64,000 nt of DNA from Arthrobacter sp. SX1312 (GTDB lineage: Bacteria; Actinomycetota; Actinomycetes; Actinomycetales; Micrococcaceae). The stretch spans positions 480,040 through 544,039 of the forward strand of contig NZ_PJIM01000001.1 of NCBI RefSeq assembly GCF_002929295.1. The letters are read 5' to 3'. The position numbers and the translations under genes were made by a program. Positions 15,037 to 23,958 of this stretch are shown here, in pieces; within the stretch, counting starts at the first letter, position 1, and every line of letters begins with the position of its first letter. The notes below the pieces were generated by a model, which made no database searches, was not told the origin of the DNA, and worked only from the letters and a program-made list of their open reading frames with translations.

Positions 15037-16788
15037 ATGACACCAAATCCTCTGGTCCTCGGCCCCATACTGCGGTACGTCGACGAAACCTCGGCCAGTA
15101 TCTGGGTGGAGGTCGGTGCCGCGGCTCGCGTCGTCGTCCGGGCCGCCCGGCGATCCTGGGAAGCACGCACCTTCGCGGTCCACGGGCACCATTACGCGCT
15201 CGTCGAGGTGGACGGACTCGAGCCGGGAAGCGTCACCGCCTACACGGTGGAGATCGACGGACACCAGGCCTGGCCGGACCCCGGATCCGTTCCCGAATTC
15301 CCGCCGTCGAGCATCGCGACACGCACCCCGGGGAAGCCCCTGCGACTGGCCTTCGGGTCCTGCCGCACGAGCGTCCCCCACACCAAGGAGGGCAATCGGA
15401 CTCACGGCATCGACGCCATGCGTGCGTACGCGCTCCACCGGACGAAGGACGACAGTTCACCGCGGCCGGACCTGATGCTCTTCCTCGGCGACCAGGTGTA
15501 CGCCGATTCCACCAGTGAGGAGATGCAGCAGTTCATCCGCGGGCGGAGGGACATCGAGGAGGAGCCCGGCGCCGAGCTGAAGGACTACGAGGAATACGCC
15601 CACCTGTACAACCTGGCCTGGTCCGACAGTGCCAACCGCTGGTTGCTGTCCACCCTTCCCAGTGCCATGATCTTCGACGACCACGACATCCGTGATGACT
15701 GGAACGCCTCCACCTCCTGGAAGCAGGAAATGGAGGCCACCTCCTGGTGGCAGGACCGGATCGTCGCGGGCCTGGCGTCGTACTGGGTGTACCAGCACCT
15801 CGGCAACCTGTCACCGGACGGGCGTGCCGAGGACCGCATCTGGCAACGGATCGTCGACCATCACGACGCCGCCGAGCTCGACCTGAGCGAGGAGCTCGAC
15901 GCCTTCGCCGACCGGGCGGACAAGGACCCGGCCAGCTACCGCTGGAGCTACTGCCGCGACTTCGATGACACGCGCCTGATCGTGGTCGACTCCCGCGTAT
16001 CCCGCGTGCTGACACCCGATGCGCGCTCCCTGCTCAGCGAGGAGGAGACGGCGTGGCTGGATCACAGGATGGTGGGCGGATTCCGGCACCTGCTGGTGGG
16101 AACCTCGCTGCCGTTCCTCCTGCCGCTGGGGCTGCATCACATCGAGTCGTGGGACGAGGCCCTCGCTCAGGGTGCGTGGGGCGCGCTGGGCGCACGGCTG
16201 GGCGAGAAACTGCGGCAGGGCATGGATCTCGAACACTGGGCCGCCTTCCAGAACAGCTTCCGCGCCGTGGCCCTCATGGCGACGGACGTGGCGGACGGCA
16301 ACCGGGGCCCGGCACCGGAGACGGTGACCTTCCTGTCGGGAGACGTCCACTTCTCGTACGTTGCGGAGGTGGACAGGACGTCGGGCAGCCGTATCCTCCA
16401 GGTGGTCTGCTCCCCGATCCGCAATCCGCTGCCGCGGCTCCTGCGCTCCTCCACGGCCATCCTGTCCTACGCCGTGGCGGCACCTCTCGGGGCACTCGTG
16501 GCGCGCTCCGTGAAAGTTCCCGATCCACCGTTCCGCTGGCGGAACATCAGGGGACCGTGGTTCGACAACAACCTCGCGTCGCTCGAGGACACCGCGGACG
16601 GGCTCACGCTGTCGTGGCAGTCGGGCACGGTGGACGGTGACGACCATCTCCACCCCCGGCTCAAGGAGGTTGCCGCCATGACAGTGCCGCGGCGTGGGTC
16701 CGGAAACGTGCCGGGAGGGGAAGCTGTGCCCGAGGCAGCGCTCTCGACGTCCAGGGGCAATTGGGCACGGAGAGGACGGCGCAAGTAG
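15037..16788 (+). CDS. PhoD-like alkaline phosphatase/phosphodiesterase family protein
   Basis: A 583-residue metallophosphatase. The N-terminal beta domain (residues 1-100) is followed by a PhoD-like catalytic domain with LAFGSCRTS, LFLGDQVYADS, IFDDHDIRDDWN and LSGDVHFSYVAEV, which supply the metal-binding Asp, Asn and His residues. It lacks a Tat or Sec signal peptide, unlike secreted Bacillus PhoD, so it probably works in the cytoplasm; this signal-less subgroup is common in actinobacteria. Substrate is likely a phosphate mono- or diester. The C-terminal 30 residues are Gly/Arg-rich. It stands alone, with a 350-base gap after it. Confidence 0.88.
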   Translation: MTPNPLVLGPILRYVDETSASIWVEVGAAARVVVRAARRSWEARTFAVHGHHYALVEVDGLEPGSVTAYTVEIDGHQAWPDPGSVPEFPPSSIATRTPGKPLRLAFGSCRTSVPHTKEGNRTHGIDAMRAYALHRTKDDSSPRPDLMLFLGDQVYADSTSEEMQQFIRGRRDIEEEPGAELKDYEEYAHLYNLAWSDSANRWLLSTLPSAMIFDDHDIRDDWNASTSWKQEMEATSWWQDRIVAGLASYWVYQHLGNLSPDGRAEDRIWQRIVDHHDAAELDLSEELDAFADRADKDPASYRWSYCRDFDDTRLIVVDSRVSRVLTPDARSLLSEEETAWLDHRMVGGFRHLLVGTSLPFLLPLGLHHIESWDEALAQGAWGALGARLGEKLRQGMDLEHWAAFQNSFRAVALMATDVADGNRGPAPETVTFLSGDVHFSYVAEVDRTSGSRILQVVCSPIRNPLPRLLRSSTAILSYAVAAPLGALVARSVKVPDPPFRWRNIRGPWFDNNLASLEDTADGLTLSWQSGTVDGDDHLHPRLKEVAAMTVPRRGSGNVPGGEAVPEAALSTSRGNWARRGRRK

Positions 16789-17138
16789 GGATCATGCGCC
16801 TCCCCGTGCTGCCGCCGGAACGGCGCAGAACTCGAGATCGGGTCCGATGTGCTCTTGACCCCTCGGGACGGCAGGTTCATTCTGGTCCCACAAAACAGGC
16901 AGAACCAGCTGGATGTCCCCGCCCGAAGCCGTGTGCAGGGGCATCGCCTGAGCTGCGCAGACGTCATCGGAGGGTGAGACTGAGCTGCGCAGACGTCACC
17001 GGAGGGTGAAACGACATCGCCGCCTTCTCGGAATGGATGCACATTCTCCCCACGGTGCACGGACCGGACGAGCGGCCCCGGAGCAGCCGCCGGCGCTTCA
17101 CCACAACGAACGATCACTACGACCCACAGGAGGTCACG
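16789..17138 (+). other. Intergenic region with tandem repeat upstream of cupin gene
   Basis: No gene is supported. The region contains a tandem duplication of a 32-base unit (16948-17011). Short ORFs overlapping it have no protein-like features. The last 12 bases hold the strong Shine-Dalgarno sequence of the cupin gene. Confidence 0.6.
16948..17011 (+). repeat. Two tandem 32-bp direct repeats
   Basis: Unit 1 is 16948-16979 and unit 2 is 16980-17011; they differ at two positions (T/C and G/A). Each begins CTGAGCTGCGCAGACGTCA and ends GGAGGGTGARA. The location about 130-190 bases upstream of the cupin gene suggests duplicated regulator sites or a simple slippage duplication. Confidence 0.9.
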
Positions 17139-17501
17139 ATGCCTGGTTTGATTCGGAAGAGCCTTGATGCGCCCGAGGAGACGCGTCCCTTCGAGGGCGA
17201 CTCGGGCCAGCTCCAACTCGTCGATTCGGAACGGGGCCCGGTGGGCCGCGCCACCTTCCATCCCGGCTGGCACTGGTCCGAGCACGTCAAACCGATCGCG
17301 AAGACCGACAGCTGCCAGGCCGCCCACGTGGGCTACTTCGTGTCCGGCCGGATGAGGGTCGTCATGAACGACGGAGAGGAGATGGAGTACGGGCCGGGTG
17401 ATTTCGCCGCCATGGCCCCCGGGCATGACGCCTGGGTGGTGGGAGACACACCGTGTGTCTTCATCGACTGGCAGGGGTTCGCCGACTACGCCAAACCCTG
17501 A
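17139..17501 (+). CDS. Small cupin-domain protein
   Basis: A 120-residue single-domain cupin. The two conserved cupin motifs are degenerate but visible: HPGWHWSEHVKPI with His residues that may bind metal, then HVGYFVSGRMRVVMNDG and GPGDFAAMAPGHDAWVVG. Function in this family ranges from sugar isomerases to sensors and cannot be narrowed. CAGGAGG lies 5 bases before the ATG, giving a strong ribosome site. The gene is a single unit with a terminator hairpin about 50 bases after its stop. Confidence 0.85.
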   Translation: MPGLIRKSLDAPEETRPFEGDSGQLQLVDSERGPVGRATFHPGWHWSEHVKPIAKTDSCQAAHVGYFVSGRMRVVMNDGEEMEYGPGDFAAMAPGHDAWVVGDTPCVFIDWQGFADYAKP

Positions 17502-17547
17502 ATCCGGGAACGCAGCACGCCCCGAAGACACGTGCCCTGCACCAGTC

Positions 17548-17582
17548 AGGCCCTGGTCGGACAGATCCGGCCGGGGCCTTCT
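17548..17582 (+). terminator. Terminator after cupin gene
   Basis: AGGCCCTGGTCGG (17548-17560) pairs with CCGGCCGGGGCCT (17567-17579) through 13 pairs including two G-U, with a 6-base loop and a short TT tail. Confidence 0.8.
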
Positions 17583-17663
17583 CGTGTCTGCAGGCAGGTC
17601 GGCCGGACCCGGGGGGCGGGCGCTCGGTAGGCTGGAGTCGCAACCGCTACCGAGGAGGACCAC

Positions 17664-18965
17664 GTGGGCATCACACCCGAAGATGAAGTCGTCAGGATCT
17701 GCCAGGAACTGATCCGCATCGATACCTCGAACTTCGGGGACAACGCGGGCCCGGGGGAGCGGAAGGCCGCCGAGTACACCGCCGGACTCATCGAGGAGGT
17801 GGGACTCCCGACCCAGCTGTTCGAGGCCGCTCCAGGCCGCACCTCCGTTCTCGCCCGCATGGAGGGCACGGACTCCTCCCTGCCCGCGCTCGTGGTGCAC
17901 GGCCACCTCGACGTCGTCCCCGCGCAGAAGGAGGACTGGGCGGTCGACCCCTTCGGCGGCGAGGAGAAGGACGGTCTGATCTGGGGCCGCGGCGCGGTGG
18001 ACATGAAGGACATGGACGCCATGATCCTGTCCGTCCTGCGGTCCATGCAGCGCGACGGCATCAAGCCCAAGCGGGACCTCATCTTCGGGTTCTTCGCCGA
18101 CGAGGAAGCCGGCGGGGCCTACGGTGCGTCCTGGCTCGTGGACAACAAGCCGGAGGTCTTCGAGGGCGCCGCGGAGGCCATCTCGGAGGTGGGCGGGTTC
18201 TCCGCGACGATCGGCGGCCAGCGGACGTATCTCCTGCAGACGGCGGAGAAGGGCATCTCCTGGCTGCGCCTGGTGGCCCACGGCCGCGCCGGTCACGGTT
18301 CCCAGATCAACACCGACAACGCCGTCACCGCCCTGGCGCGGGCCGTCACGCGCATCGGCGACCACGCCTGGCCCATCGAGCTGACGCCCACCACACGCCA
18401 GTTCCTCGACGGCGTCACCGAGCTGACCGGCGTCGAATTCGACCCCGACAACCCGGACGTGCTCCTCAGGGAGCTCGGCACCGTGGCGCGTTTCGTCGGG
18501 GCGACCCTGCAGAACACCGCCAACCCGACGGTGCTCAAGAGCGGCTACAAGCACAACGTGATCCCCGGGACCGCCGAGGCGCTGATCGATGTGCGCACGC
18601 TGCCCGGCCAGCAGGACCAGGTGCTGGAGATCATCCGCGGGCTCGCGGGCGACGGCGTCGAAGTGAGCTACGAGCACAAGGACACCTCGCTCGAGGTGCC
18701 GTTCGCCGGCAACCTCGTGGACTCGATGATCGACGCCCTGCACGCGGAGGACCCCGGCGCGAAGGTCCTCCCGTACACGCTCTCGGGCGGCACGGACAAC
18801 AAGTCGCTGAGCCGCCTCGGCATCACCGGCTACGGCTTCGCGCCCCTGCAGCTGCCCGACGAGCTCGATTTCACGGGCATGTTCCACGGCGTGGACGAGC
18901 GCGTGCCCACCGACTCGCTGCGCTTCGGTGCGAAGGTGCTGGCCCGTCTGCTCACCACCTACTGA
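17664..18965 (+). CDS. M20 family metallopeptidase
   Basis: A 433-residue zinc exopeptidase or amidohydrolase. Conserved metal motifs: VVHGHLDVVPAQ, WGRGAVDMKDMDAM and FGFFADEEAGGAYG (general-base Glu in DEEAG), with a C-terminal GTDNKSLSRLGI segment that brings the last His/Asp ligands together. A dimerisation insert occupies the middle. It most resembles M20/M25/M40 dipeptidase or acetyl-amino-acid hydrolases; substrate unknown. The GTG at 17664 is preceded by GAGGAGGA. It is followed by an acyl-CoA dehydrogenase after 28 bases, so the pair may be co-transcribed. Confidence 0.9.
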   Translation: MGITPEDEVVRICQELIRIDTSNFGDNAGPGERKAAEYTAGLIEEVGLPTQLFEAAPGRTSVLARMEGTDSSLPALVVHGHLDVVPAQKEDWAVDPFGGEEKDGLIWGRGAVDMKDMDAMILSVLRSMQRDGIKPKRDLIFGFFADEEAGGAYGASWLVDNKPEVFEGAAEAISEVGGFSATIGGQRTYLLQTAEKGISWLRLVAHGRAGHGSQINTDNAVTALARAVTRIGDHAWPIELTPTTRQFLDGVTELTGVEFDPDNPDVLLRELGTVARFVGATLQNTANPTVLKSGYKHNVIPGTAEALIDVRTLPGQQDQVLEIIRGLAGDGVEVSYEHKDTSLEVPFAGNLVDSMIDALHAEDPGAKVLPYTLSGGTDNKSLSRLGITGYGFAPLQLPDELDFTGMFHGVDERVPTDSLRFGAKVLARLLTTY

Positions 18966-18993
18966 GCAGGATCCGACCACCCCGGGAGGCGCC

Positions 18994-20169
18994 ATGACCA
19001 CCACGACGACGGCTCACGGCATCGGGCAGTTCCTGCCGGAGGATCTGCTCGAGCGGTTCCGGGGACGCGCCGCCGGCTACGACGCCGCGAACACCTTCTT
19101 CACCGAGGACTTCGAGGAGCTGACCGCGCTCGGGTACCTGCGCCTCCTGACGGATACACCGCCGGGCGACGCGGGCGGGATGGCGCTGGCCGCCGCAGCC
19201 CAGCGGCGGCTCGCCGCGGCCGCCCCCGCCACGGCACTCGGCATCAACATGCATCTGGTCTGGACGGCCGTCGCCGGCCTCCTCGCGGACCGCGGCGACT
19301 CCTCGCTGCGGTTCGTCTTCGACGACGCCGCGGGAGGAGAGGTCTTCGCGTTCGGCGTCTCGGAGCCGGGCAACGACGCCGTCCTGTTCGACTCGCTGAC
19401 ACGGGTGGAACGCCTGGCGGACGGCGGGTACAGCTTCACCGGCACGAAGGTCTTCACGAGCCTCTCACCCGTGTGGACCCGCCTCGGGATCTTCGGGAAG
19501 CTCGAGGGCGGGAACCGCGGGGACGACACGATCCTCCACGCCTTCGTCCCCCGCGGCACCCCGGGAGTGGAGACCCTCGAGGACTGGAATCCGCTGGGGA
19601 TGCGCGCCACGCAGTCCAACACGACCCGCCTGGCCGGAGTGAGGGTCCCCCCGGACGCGGTCTTCCGCACCCTGCCGGTGGGGCCGAATGCGGACCCGCT
19701 GGTCTTCGGGATCTTCGCGGCGTTCGAGACGCTCGTCGCGTCCGTCTACCTCGGGATCGCGGACCGCGCCCTCGAGCTCACGGTGGACGCCATGACGCGC
19801 CGCCGGAGCCACGTGGGGGACCGCGCACTGTCCGACGACCCTGTGCTGCGGAACCTGCTGGCCGGGCCCGCCATGCGGCGGACCGGCGCGGAGGCGGAAC
19901 TCCGGCAGGTCACGCGGGATCTGGACGCACGGGCGGGCGAAACGGCGCAGTGGTTCGCGCGCCTCGTGACGCTCAAGACGCATGCGGTGGAGGCTGCGGT
20001 GGCCGCCACCACGGCAGCGCTCCACGTGGGTGGGGGGTCGGGGTTCTCGGCGTCGTCGGAGACTGCCCGCCTCCACCGCGACGCGCTGGCCGGGCAGTTC
20101 CATCCGTCGACGGAGGAGTCCGCGCGGGCCACGGTCGCGACCGCGCTGCTGGGTCCGCCGTCTGGCTGA
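18994..20169 (+). CDS. Acyl-CoA dehydrogenase family protein
   Basis: A 391-residue flavoprotein of normal acyl-CoA dehydrogenase length. The mid-domain shows FGVSEPGND in place of the usual ITEPGAGSD, then YSFTGTKVFTSLSP, and the C-terminal helical bundle includes HVGGGSGFSASS. The typical catalytic Glu position is not obvious, and the altered FAD loop suggests the divergent group that also contains flavin-dependent monooxygenases (DszC/HpaB-like). The exact reaction is therefore uncertain. GGGAGG precedes the ATG. It follows the M20 peptidase closely. Confidence 0.82.
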   Translation: MTTTTTAHGIGQFLPEDLLERFRGRAAGYDAANTFFTEDFEELTALGYLRLLTDTPPGDAGGMALAAAAQRRLAAAAPATALGINMHLVWTAVAGLLADRGDSSLRFVFDDAAGGEVFAFGVSEPGNDAVLFDSLTRVERLADGGYSFTGTKVFTSLSPVWTRLGIFGKLEGGNRGDDTILHAFVPRGTPGVETLEDWNPLGMRATQSNTTRLAGVRVPPDAVFRTLPVGPNADPLVFGIFAAFETLVASVYLGIADRALELTVDAMTRRRSHVGDRALSDDPVLRNLLAGPAMRRTGAEAELRQVTRDLDARAGETAQWFARLVTLKTHAVEAAVAATTAALHVGGGSGFSASSETARLHRDALAGQFHPSTEESARATVATALLGPPSG

Positions 20170-20214
20170 CGGGCCCACCCACCTGCTCGGGACCTCCTCG
20201 AAGCAGGGGGGGGT

Positions 20215-20448
20215 TCAGGCGGTGCGTTCGACGCGGAGCACTTTCCGCCGCAGCCAGTACCGTCGGCCGCCCCCCATGTAGATGCAGCTGCGCTCGAGTT
20301 CCCACTTGCCGTACTCGGCGTGCTCGGCGACGAGTTTGCGCGCGGCCGGCAGCGGTTCCCCGGCGTTCACCGTGAGGACCAGGTACTCGTACTGGCGGCC
20401 GTAATCGCGCTCCCGGACGGCTGTGGCGTTCAGAAAATGTTCTCGCAT
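20215..20448 (-). CDS. DUF5703 family protein
   Basis: A 77-residue basic protein (RDYGRQYEYLVLTVNAGEPLPAARKLVAEHAEYGKWELERSCIYMGGGRRYWLRRKV) matching the small actinobacterial DUF5703 family of unknown function. GGAGGG is 4 bases upstream of the ATG. It is divergent from the small acidic gene at 20489 and shares a 40-base intergenic region with it. Confidence 0.82.
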   Translation of the reverse strand: MREHFLNATAVRERDYGRQYEYLVLTVNAGEPLPAARKLVAEHAEYGKWELERSCIYMGGGRRYWLRRKVLRVERTA

Positions 20449-20488
20449 ATCCCTCCAATTCGGTCCACTTTACCGATAACGTCTAGCC

Positions 20489-20755
20489 ATGAGCATAGAT
20501 CCGCGTGTCGCGCTCCAGTCCCTCGTGACAGCCCTCGAAGAGCACCTTGCGGCCTCGGCATCACGACGGCGCGAGGACGATCCGGCCGTCGAGGCGGCCT
20601 ACGTGGGGATCGCCGATGCGTTCGAGGTCTACGAGGAGGCCCTCTACGACGCCTTCGGGGAGGTCACCCCCCTCGAGATCTACGAGGAGGCGGACGACGA
20701 GGACGACGACGCCGAGTATGCGCCGGACCTCGTGGAAGCCGAAGTGGAGAACTGA
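20489..20755 (+). CDS. Small acidic conserved actinobacterial protein
   Basis: An 88-residue protein with a helical N-terminal half (VALQSLVTALEEHLAASASRR, DPAVEAAYVGIADAFEVYEEALYDAFGEVTPLEIYEE) and an Asp/Glu-rich tail. Homologues in Micrococcaceae are sometimes labelled primosomal protein without clear evidence, so I give no function. A TAACGT hexamer lies 6 bases before the ATG with no ribosome site, suggesting a leaderless message. Confidence 0.75.
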   Translation: MSIDPRVALQSLVTALEEHLAASASRRREDDPAVEAAYVGIADAFEVYEEALYDAFGEVTPLEIYEEADDEDDDAEYAPDLVEAEVEN

Positions 20756-20807
20756 CTCCTCAGAACTGACCCCTGAGGCCCGACCCCTGAGGCGGAGACC
20801 TCGTGCT

Positions 20808-21734
20808 TCAGGCAGAAACCTCGTCAAGGACCGCAGCGATGGGTTCCGCCACGGGCGAGCCGCTGGTCTGCAGGATCTCCTTGAGTTGCTGCGGCGTCCG
20901 GGCGCCCACGATCGCCGAGGCAACACCGGACCGGTGGAGGAGCCAGCGCAGGGCGAGTTCGTGGGGCTGCAGATCCAGTCCGCGCGCCGCCGTGCACAGC
21001 GCCTCCGTGATGCGCTGGGGTTTCCCGGCGAGGTAGGGCTCCACGTACGGCGCCCACACATCGGAGGCTCCACGTGACTCCGTGGGGATCCTGCCGCGGT
21101 ACTTGCCGGTCAGGACGCCGCGGCCCAGCGGCCCCCAGGCGAACACCGCAGCCCCGAACGCCTCCGCGGCGGGGAGCACGTCCCGCTCGGCGCCGCGGTT
21201 CACGAGCGAGTACTCGACGTCGTTGACGAGGAGCGGGAAGGACGCCGTCGCGGCCGCGCGGGCGAACTCCCAACCTGCGTAGTCGGAGACGCCGACGTAG
21301 CGCGCCCGACCGGTCACGTAGGCCGCTTCCAGCGCGCTCAGCGTCTCCTCCAGCGGCACGGCGGAGTCAGGGGATGGCGCGAGCCACACGTCGACGTGGT
21401 CCGTGCCGAGCAGCGACAGGGAGGCGTCGAGCGAATCGAGCAGACCCCGGCGCGAGGCGTCGAGGCGTCGGCTCCCGGTGCGGGTGGTGCCGCCCTGCAC
21501 CACGAGGACGAGCTCCGAGCGGGCCACGGTGTCGCCGACGAAACCGCCCAGTATTGCCTCCGCCTGGCCCTCGCCATAGCGTGCCGCGGTCTCGATGAGA
21601 GTGCCGCCGGCATCGGCGAAGAGGCGGAGCTGCTCCCGGGCGGCCTCCTCGGACACTTCCTGGCCCCAGTTCATGGTGCCCAGCCCCAGAGCGGACACGG
21701 TCAGGCCGCTCATCCCCACATTTCGCCGTTGCAT
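20808..21734 (-). CDS. Aldo/keto reductase with altered catalytic residues
   Basis: A 308-residue TIM-barrel protein of the AKR family by overall pattern (SALGLGTMNWG, ETAARYGEGQAEAILG, DHVDVWLAPSPD, YVGVSDYAGWE, VEYSLVNR, WGPLGRGVLTGKY, AIVGARTPQQL). The usual tetrad Asp-Tyr-Lys-His reads Glu-Tyr-Gln-Pro here: DTA became ETA, the Lys strand reads LVLVVQGG, and the His strand reads WLAPSPD. The cofactor-side motifs are kept, so it may bind NADPH but be inactive or catalyse something else. ATG 21734 is chosen because TAGGCT lies 7 bases upstream (leaderless). Confidence 0.85.
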   Translation of the reverse strand: MQRRNVGMSGLTVSALGLGTMNWGQEVSEEAAREQLRLFADAGGTLIETAARYGEGQAEAILGGFVGDTVARSELVLVVQGGTTRTGSRRLDASRRGLLDSLDASLSLLGTDHVDVWLAPSPDSAVPLEETLSALEAAYVTGRARYVGVSDYAGWEFARAAATASFPLLVNDVEYSLVNRGAERDVLPAAEAFGAAVFAWGPLGRGVLTGKYRGRIPTESRGASDVWAPYVEPYLAGKPQRITEALCTAARGLDLQPHELALRWLLHRSGVASAIVGARTPQQLKEILQTSGSPVAEPIAAVLDEVSA

Positions 21735-21784
21735 GAGGCCAAGCCTAAAGCCTGCCACCCGCCGCATGGCTTAGGGTCGTAAGA
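21735..21784. promoter_or_regulatory. Divergent leaderless promoters of the aldo/keto reductase gene and uppP
   Basis: On the minus strand TAGGCT ends 7 bases before the aldo/keto reductase ATG. On the plus strand TAGGGT (21772-21777) ends 7 bases before the uppP GTG. Neither gene has a Shine-Dalgarno sequence. Confidence 0.65.
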
Positions 21785-22609
21785 GTGAATTGGATAGAAG
21801 CGATCATCCTGGGGTTCGTCCAGGGCCTCACCGAATTCCTACCCATTTCATCGAGCGCACACCTGCGCATCGTGGGCGAGTTCCTCCCGAACGCGGAGGA
21901 CCCGGGTGCGGCGTTCACCGCCATCACCCAACTCGGCACCGAGACCGCCGTCGTCGTGTTCTTCTGGCGGGACATCGTCCGGATCGTCAAAGCCTGGTTC
22001 GGCGCGCTGAGGGGCACGGTTCCGCGGAACGACCCGGACGCGCGCATGGGCTGGCTGGTCATCATCGGCAGTGTGCCGATCGTCGTGCTCGGGCTCCTGT
22101 TCCAGGAGCAGATCGAGGGCTCGTTCCGCAGCATGTGGATCGTCGCGACGATGCTGATCGTCTTCGGCATCATCCTGGCTATCGCCGACGCCGTCGGACG
22201 GCAGACACAGGACCTCAGGAGCCTCACCTACCGGCACGGCATCCTGTACGGACTGGCTCAGGCCCTGGCGCTGATCCCCGGCGTGTCGCGCTCCGGCGGC
22301 ACCATCACCGCCGGGCTGCTCATGGGCTACACCCGCGAAGCCGCGGCACGCTACTCGTTCCTGCTGGCCATCCCCGCGGTGTTCGGCAGCGGCGTGTTCC
22401 AACTCGTGAAGAGCTATGACGAGACCGGTCCGTACGGGCTCGCGGAAACCGCCCTGGCCACCGTCGTGGCCTTCGTCGTCGGCTTCGCCATCATCGGCTG
22501 GTTCCTCCGGTACGTCACGACCCGCGGCTACGGCCTCTTCGTCTGGTACCGCATCCTGCTCGGCCTCGCCCTGTACGTACTCCTCGGCTTCGGCGTCATC
22601 AGCGCCTGA
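21785..22609 (+). CDS. uppP: Undecaprenyl-diphosphate phosphatase
   Basis: A 274-residue polytopic membrane enzyme that recycles undecaprenyl pyrophosphate to the monophosphate lipid carrier for peptidoglycan synthesis. The two family active-site motifs are intact: [16 protein letters not shown] near residue 16 and [23 protein letters not shown] in the second half. About eight hydrophobic segments; normal length. It also gives bacitracin tolerance in other bacteria. GTG start with a -10 hexamer 7 bases upstream. mshC follows by 23 bases with its own hexamer. Confidence 0.96.
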   Translation: MNWIEAIILGFVQGLTEFLPISSSAHLRIVGEFLPNAEDPGAAFTAITQLGTETAVVVFFWRDIVRIVKAWFGALRGTVPRNDPDARMGWLVIIGSVPIVVLGLLFQEQIEGSFRSMWIVATMLIVFGIILAIADAVGRQTQDLRSLTYRHGILYGLAQALALIPGVSRSGGTITAGLLMGYTREAAARYSFLLAIPAVFGSGVFQLVKSYDETGPYGLAETALATVVAFVVGFAIIGWFLRYVTTRGYGLFVWYRILLGLALYVLLGFGVISA

Positions 22610-22632
22610 CGGCGGGCCGTAAGGTTGACAGT

Positions 22633-23907
22633 GTGATTGCGTGGAATTCGACCCCTGTTCCAGTACTCGACGGCACCCAGTCGGGTATCAGCCTGTTCGA
22701 CACGGCGCTCCAGGGGCCGGCACCCCTCGGGAACCTCCCCGAGCAGAGTCTCTACGTCTGCGGCATCACCCCCTACGACGCCACGCACCTCGGCCACGCG
22801 TCGACCTACGTGGCCTTCGACCTCCTCAACCGGACCTGGCGTGATGCGGGCTCCACGGTGCGCTACGTGCAGAACGTGACCGACGTCGATGACCCCCTCC
22901 TCGAACGGGCCACCGCCATGGGCGTGGACTGGCAGGACCTCGCCGCCGACCAGATCGCCCTGTTCCGTGAGGACATGGAGGCCCTGAACGTCCTGCCGCC
23001 GGATCACTACATCGGCGCCGTGGAGTCGATCGACTGGATCGTCCCGATCGTCGAGAAGCTGGTGGACCGCGACCTCGCCTACACGGTGCCGGGGGAGGGC
23101 GGGGAGCCCGACGGCGACGTCTACTTCTCCCTCGACGCGGCAGCCGCCCTCGACCCGGACGACACCGCCCGCTGGTTCCTCGGGCAGGTCTCGCACCTCG
23201 ATGTCGAGACCATGCTCGCGCTGTCGGCCGAACGCGGCGGCGACCCCCGGCGGCCCCACAAGCGCAACGCACTCGATCCCCTCCTCTGGCGCGTCGCGCG
23301 GCCGGGGGAGCCGAGCTGGCCCGCCGGGTCGCTCGGCGAGGGCCGGCCGGGCTGGCACATCGAGTGTGCCGTGATCGCCCAGCAGTTCCTGCCGGCCCCG
23401 TTCACCGTGCAGGGCGGAGGTTCGGACCTCGTCTTCCCGCACCACGAGATGAGCGCCTCGCATGCCTGGGCTGCCGGCGGCACACCCCTGGCGCAGCACT
23501 ACGCCCACGCCGGGATGGTCGGTTACGACGGCGAGAAGATGAGCAAGTCGCGCGGGAACCTGGTGCTCGTGTCGAGGCTGCGCCAGGAAGGCGTGGACCC
23601 GGCGGCGATCCGTCTGGCGATCCTCGCCCACCACTACCGCGCGGACTGGTCGTGGACGGACGGCGTCCTCGACGCCGCGATCCGCCGTCTCGCCACGTGG
23701 CGCCGGGCGGCTCGGTCCGCGACGGAGCAGGACGTCGTGGAGGTCCGGGACCGTGTGCGGGCGCACCTGGCGCACGACCTCGATGCGCCGTCCGCGCTGG
23801 CCGCGATCGACGCGTGGGCCGCGGCGCAGCCCGCGCGGACCGGCGGCTGGACCGGTGGACGTGCACTGGGAGACGTCGTCGACGCCCTGCTCGGCGTACG
23901 GCTCTAG
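22633..23907 (+). CDS. mshC: Mycothiol ligase MshC (Cys:GlcN-Ins ligase)
   Basis: A 424-residue class I aminoacyl-tRNA-synthetase-like ligase that joins cysteine to GlcN-inositol in mycothiol synthesis. The HIGH-type motif is THLGHAS within [17 protein letters not shown], whose Cys is the expected zinc ligand; [10 protein letters not shown] follows, and [10 protein letters not shown] is the KMSKS loop. Length matches MshC (about 410-430) and not CysS (about 460). Mycothiol is restricted to actinobacteria, which supports the taxonomic call. TAAGGT (22620-22625) lies 7 bases before the GTG start. Confidence 0.96.
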   Translation: MIAWNSTPVPVLDGTQSGISLFDTALQGPAPLGNLPEQSLYVCGITPYDATHLGHASTYVAFDLLNRTWRDAGSTVRYVQNVTDVDDPLLERATAMGVDWQDLAADQIALFREDMEALNVLPPDHYIGAVESIDWIVPIVEKLVDRDLAYTVPGEGGEPDGDVYFSLDAAAALDPDDTARWFLGQVSHLDVETMLALSAERGGDPRRPHKRNALDPLLWRVARPGEPSWPAGSLGEGRPGWHIECAVIAQQFLPAPFTVQGGGSDLVFPHHEMSASHAWAAGGTPLAQHYAHAGMVGYDGEKMSKSRGNLVLVSRLRQEGVDPAAIRLAILAHHYRADWSWTDGVLDAAIRRLATWRRAARSATEQDVVEVRDRVRAHLAHDLDAPSALAAIDAWAAAQPARTGGWTGGRALGDVVDALLGVRL

Positions 23908-23946
23908 GCGTACCTGCTTCAGGCGTAGCTGCTCCGGGCGTACCGG
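23906..23946 (+). repeat. Short tandem repeats between mshC and PAC2 gene
   Basis: AGGCGTACCTGCTTC (23906-23920) is followed by AGGCGTAGCTGCTCC (23921-23935) and a partial unit GGGCGTACCGG. It covers the mshC stop and the gap before the convergent PAC2 gene; no hairpin is obvious. Confidence 0.65.
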
Positions 23947-23958
23947 GCGGCGGCCGGC

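Noticed and set aside
16467..19004. An 845-codon minus-strand open frame
   Set aside because: It is antisense to the M20 peptidase, cupin and PhoD-like genes, each of which has clear motifs; the frame has low-complexity composition.
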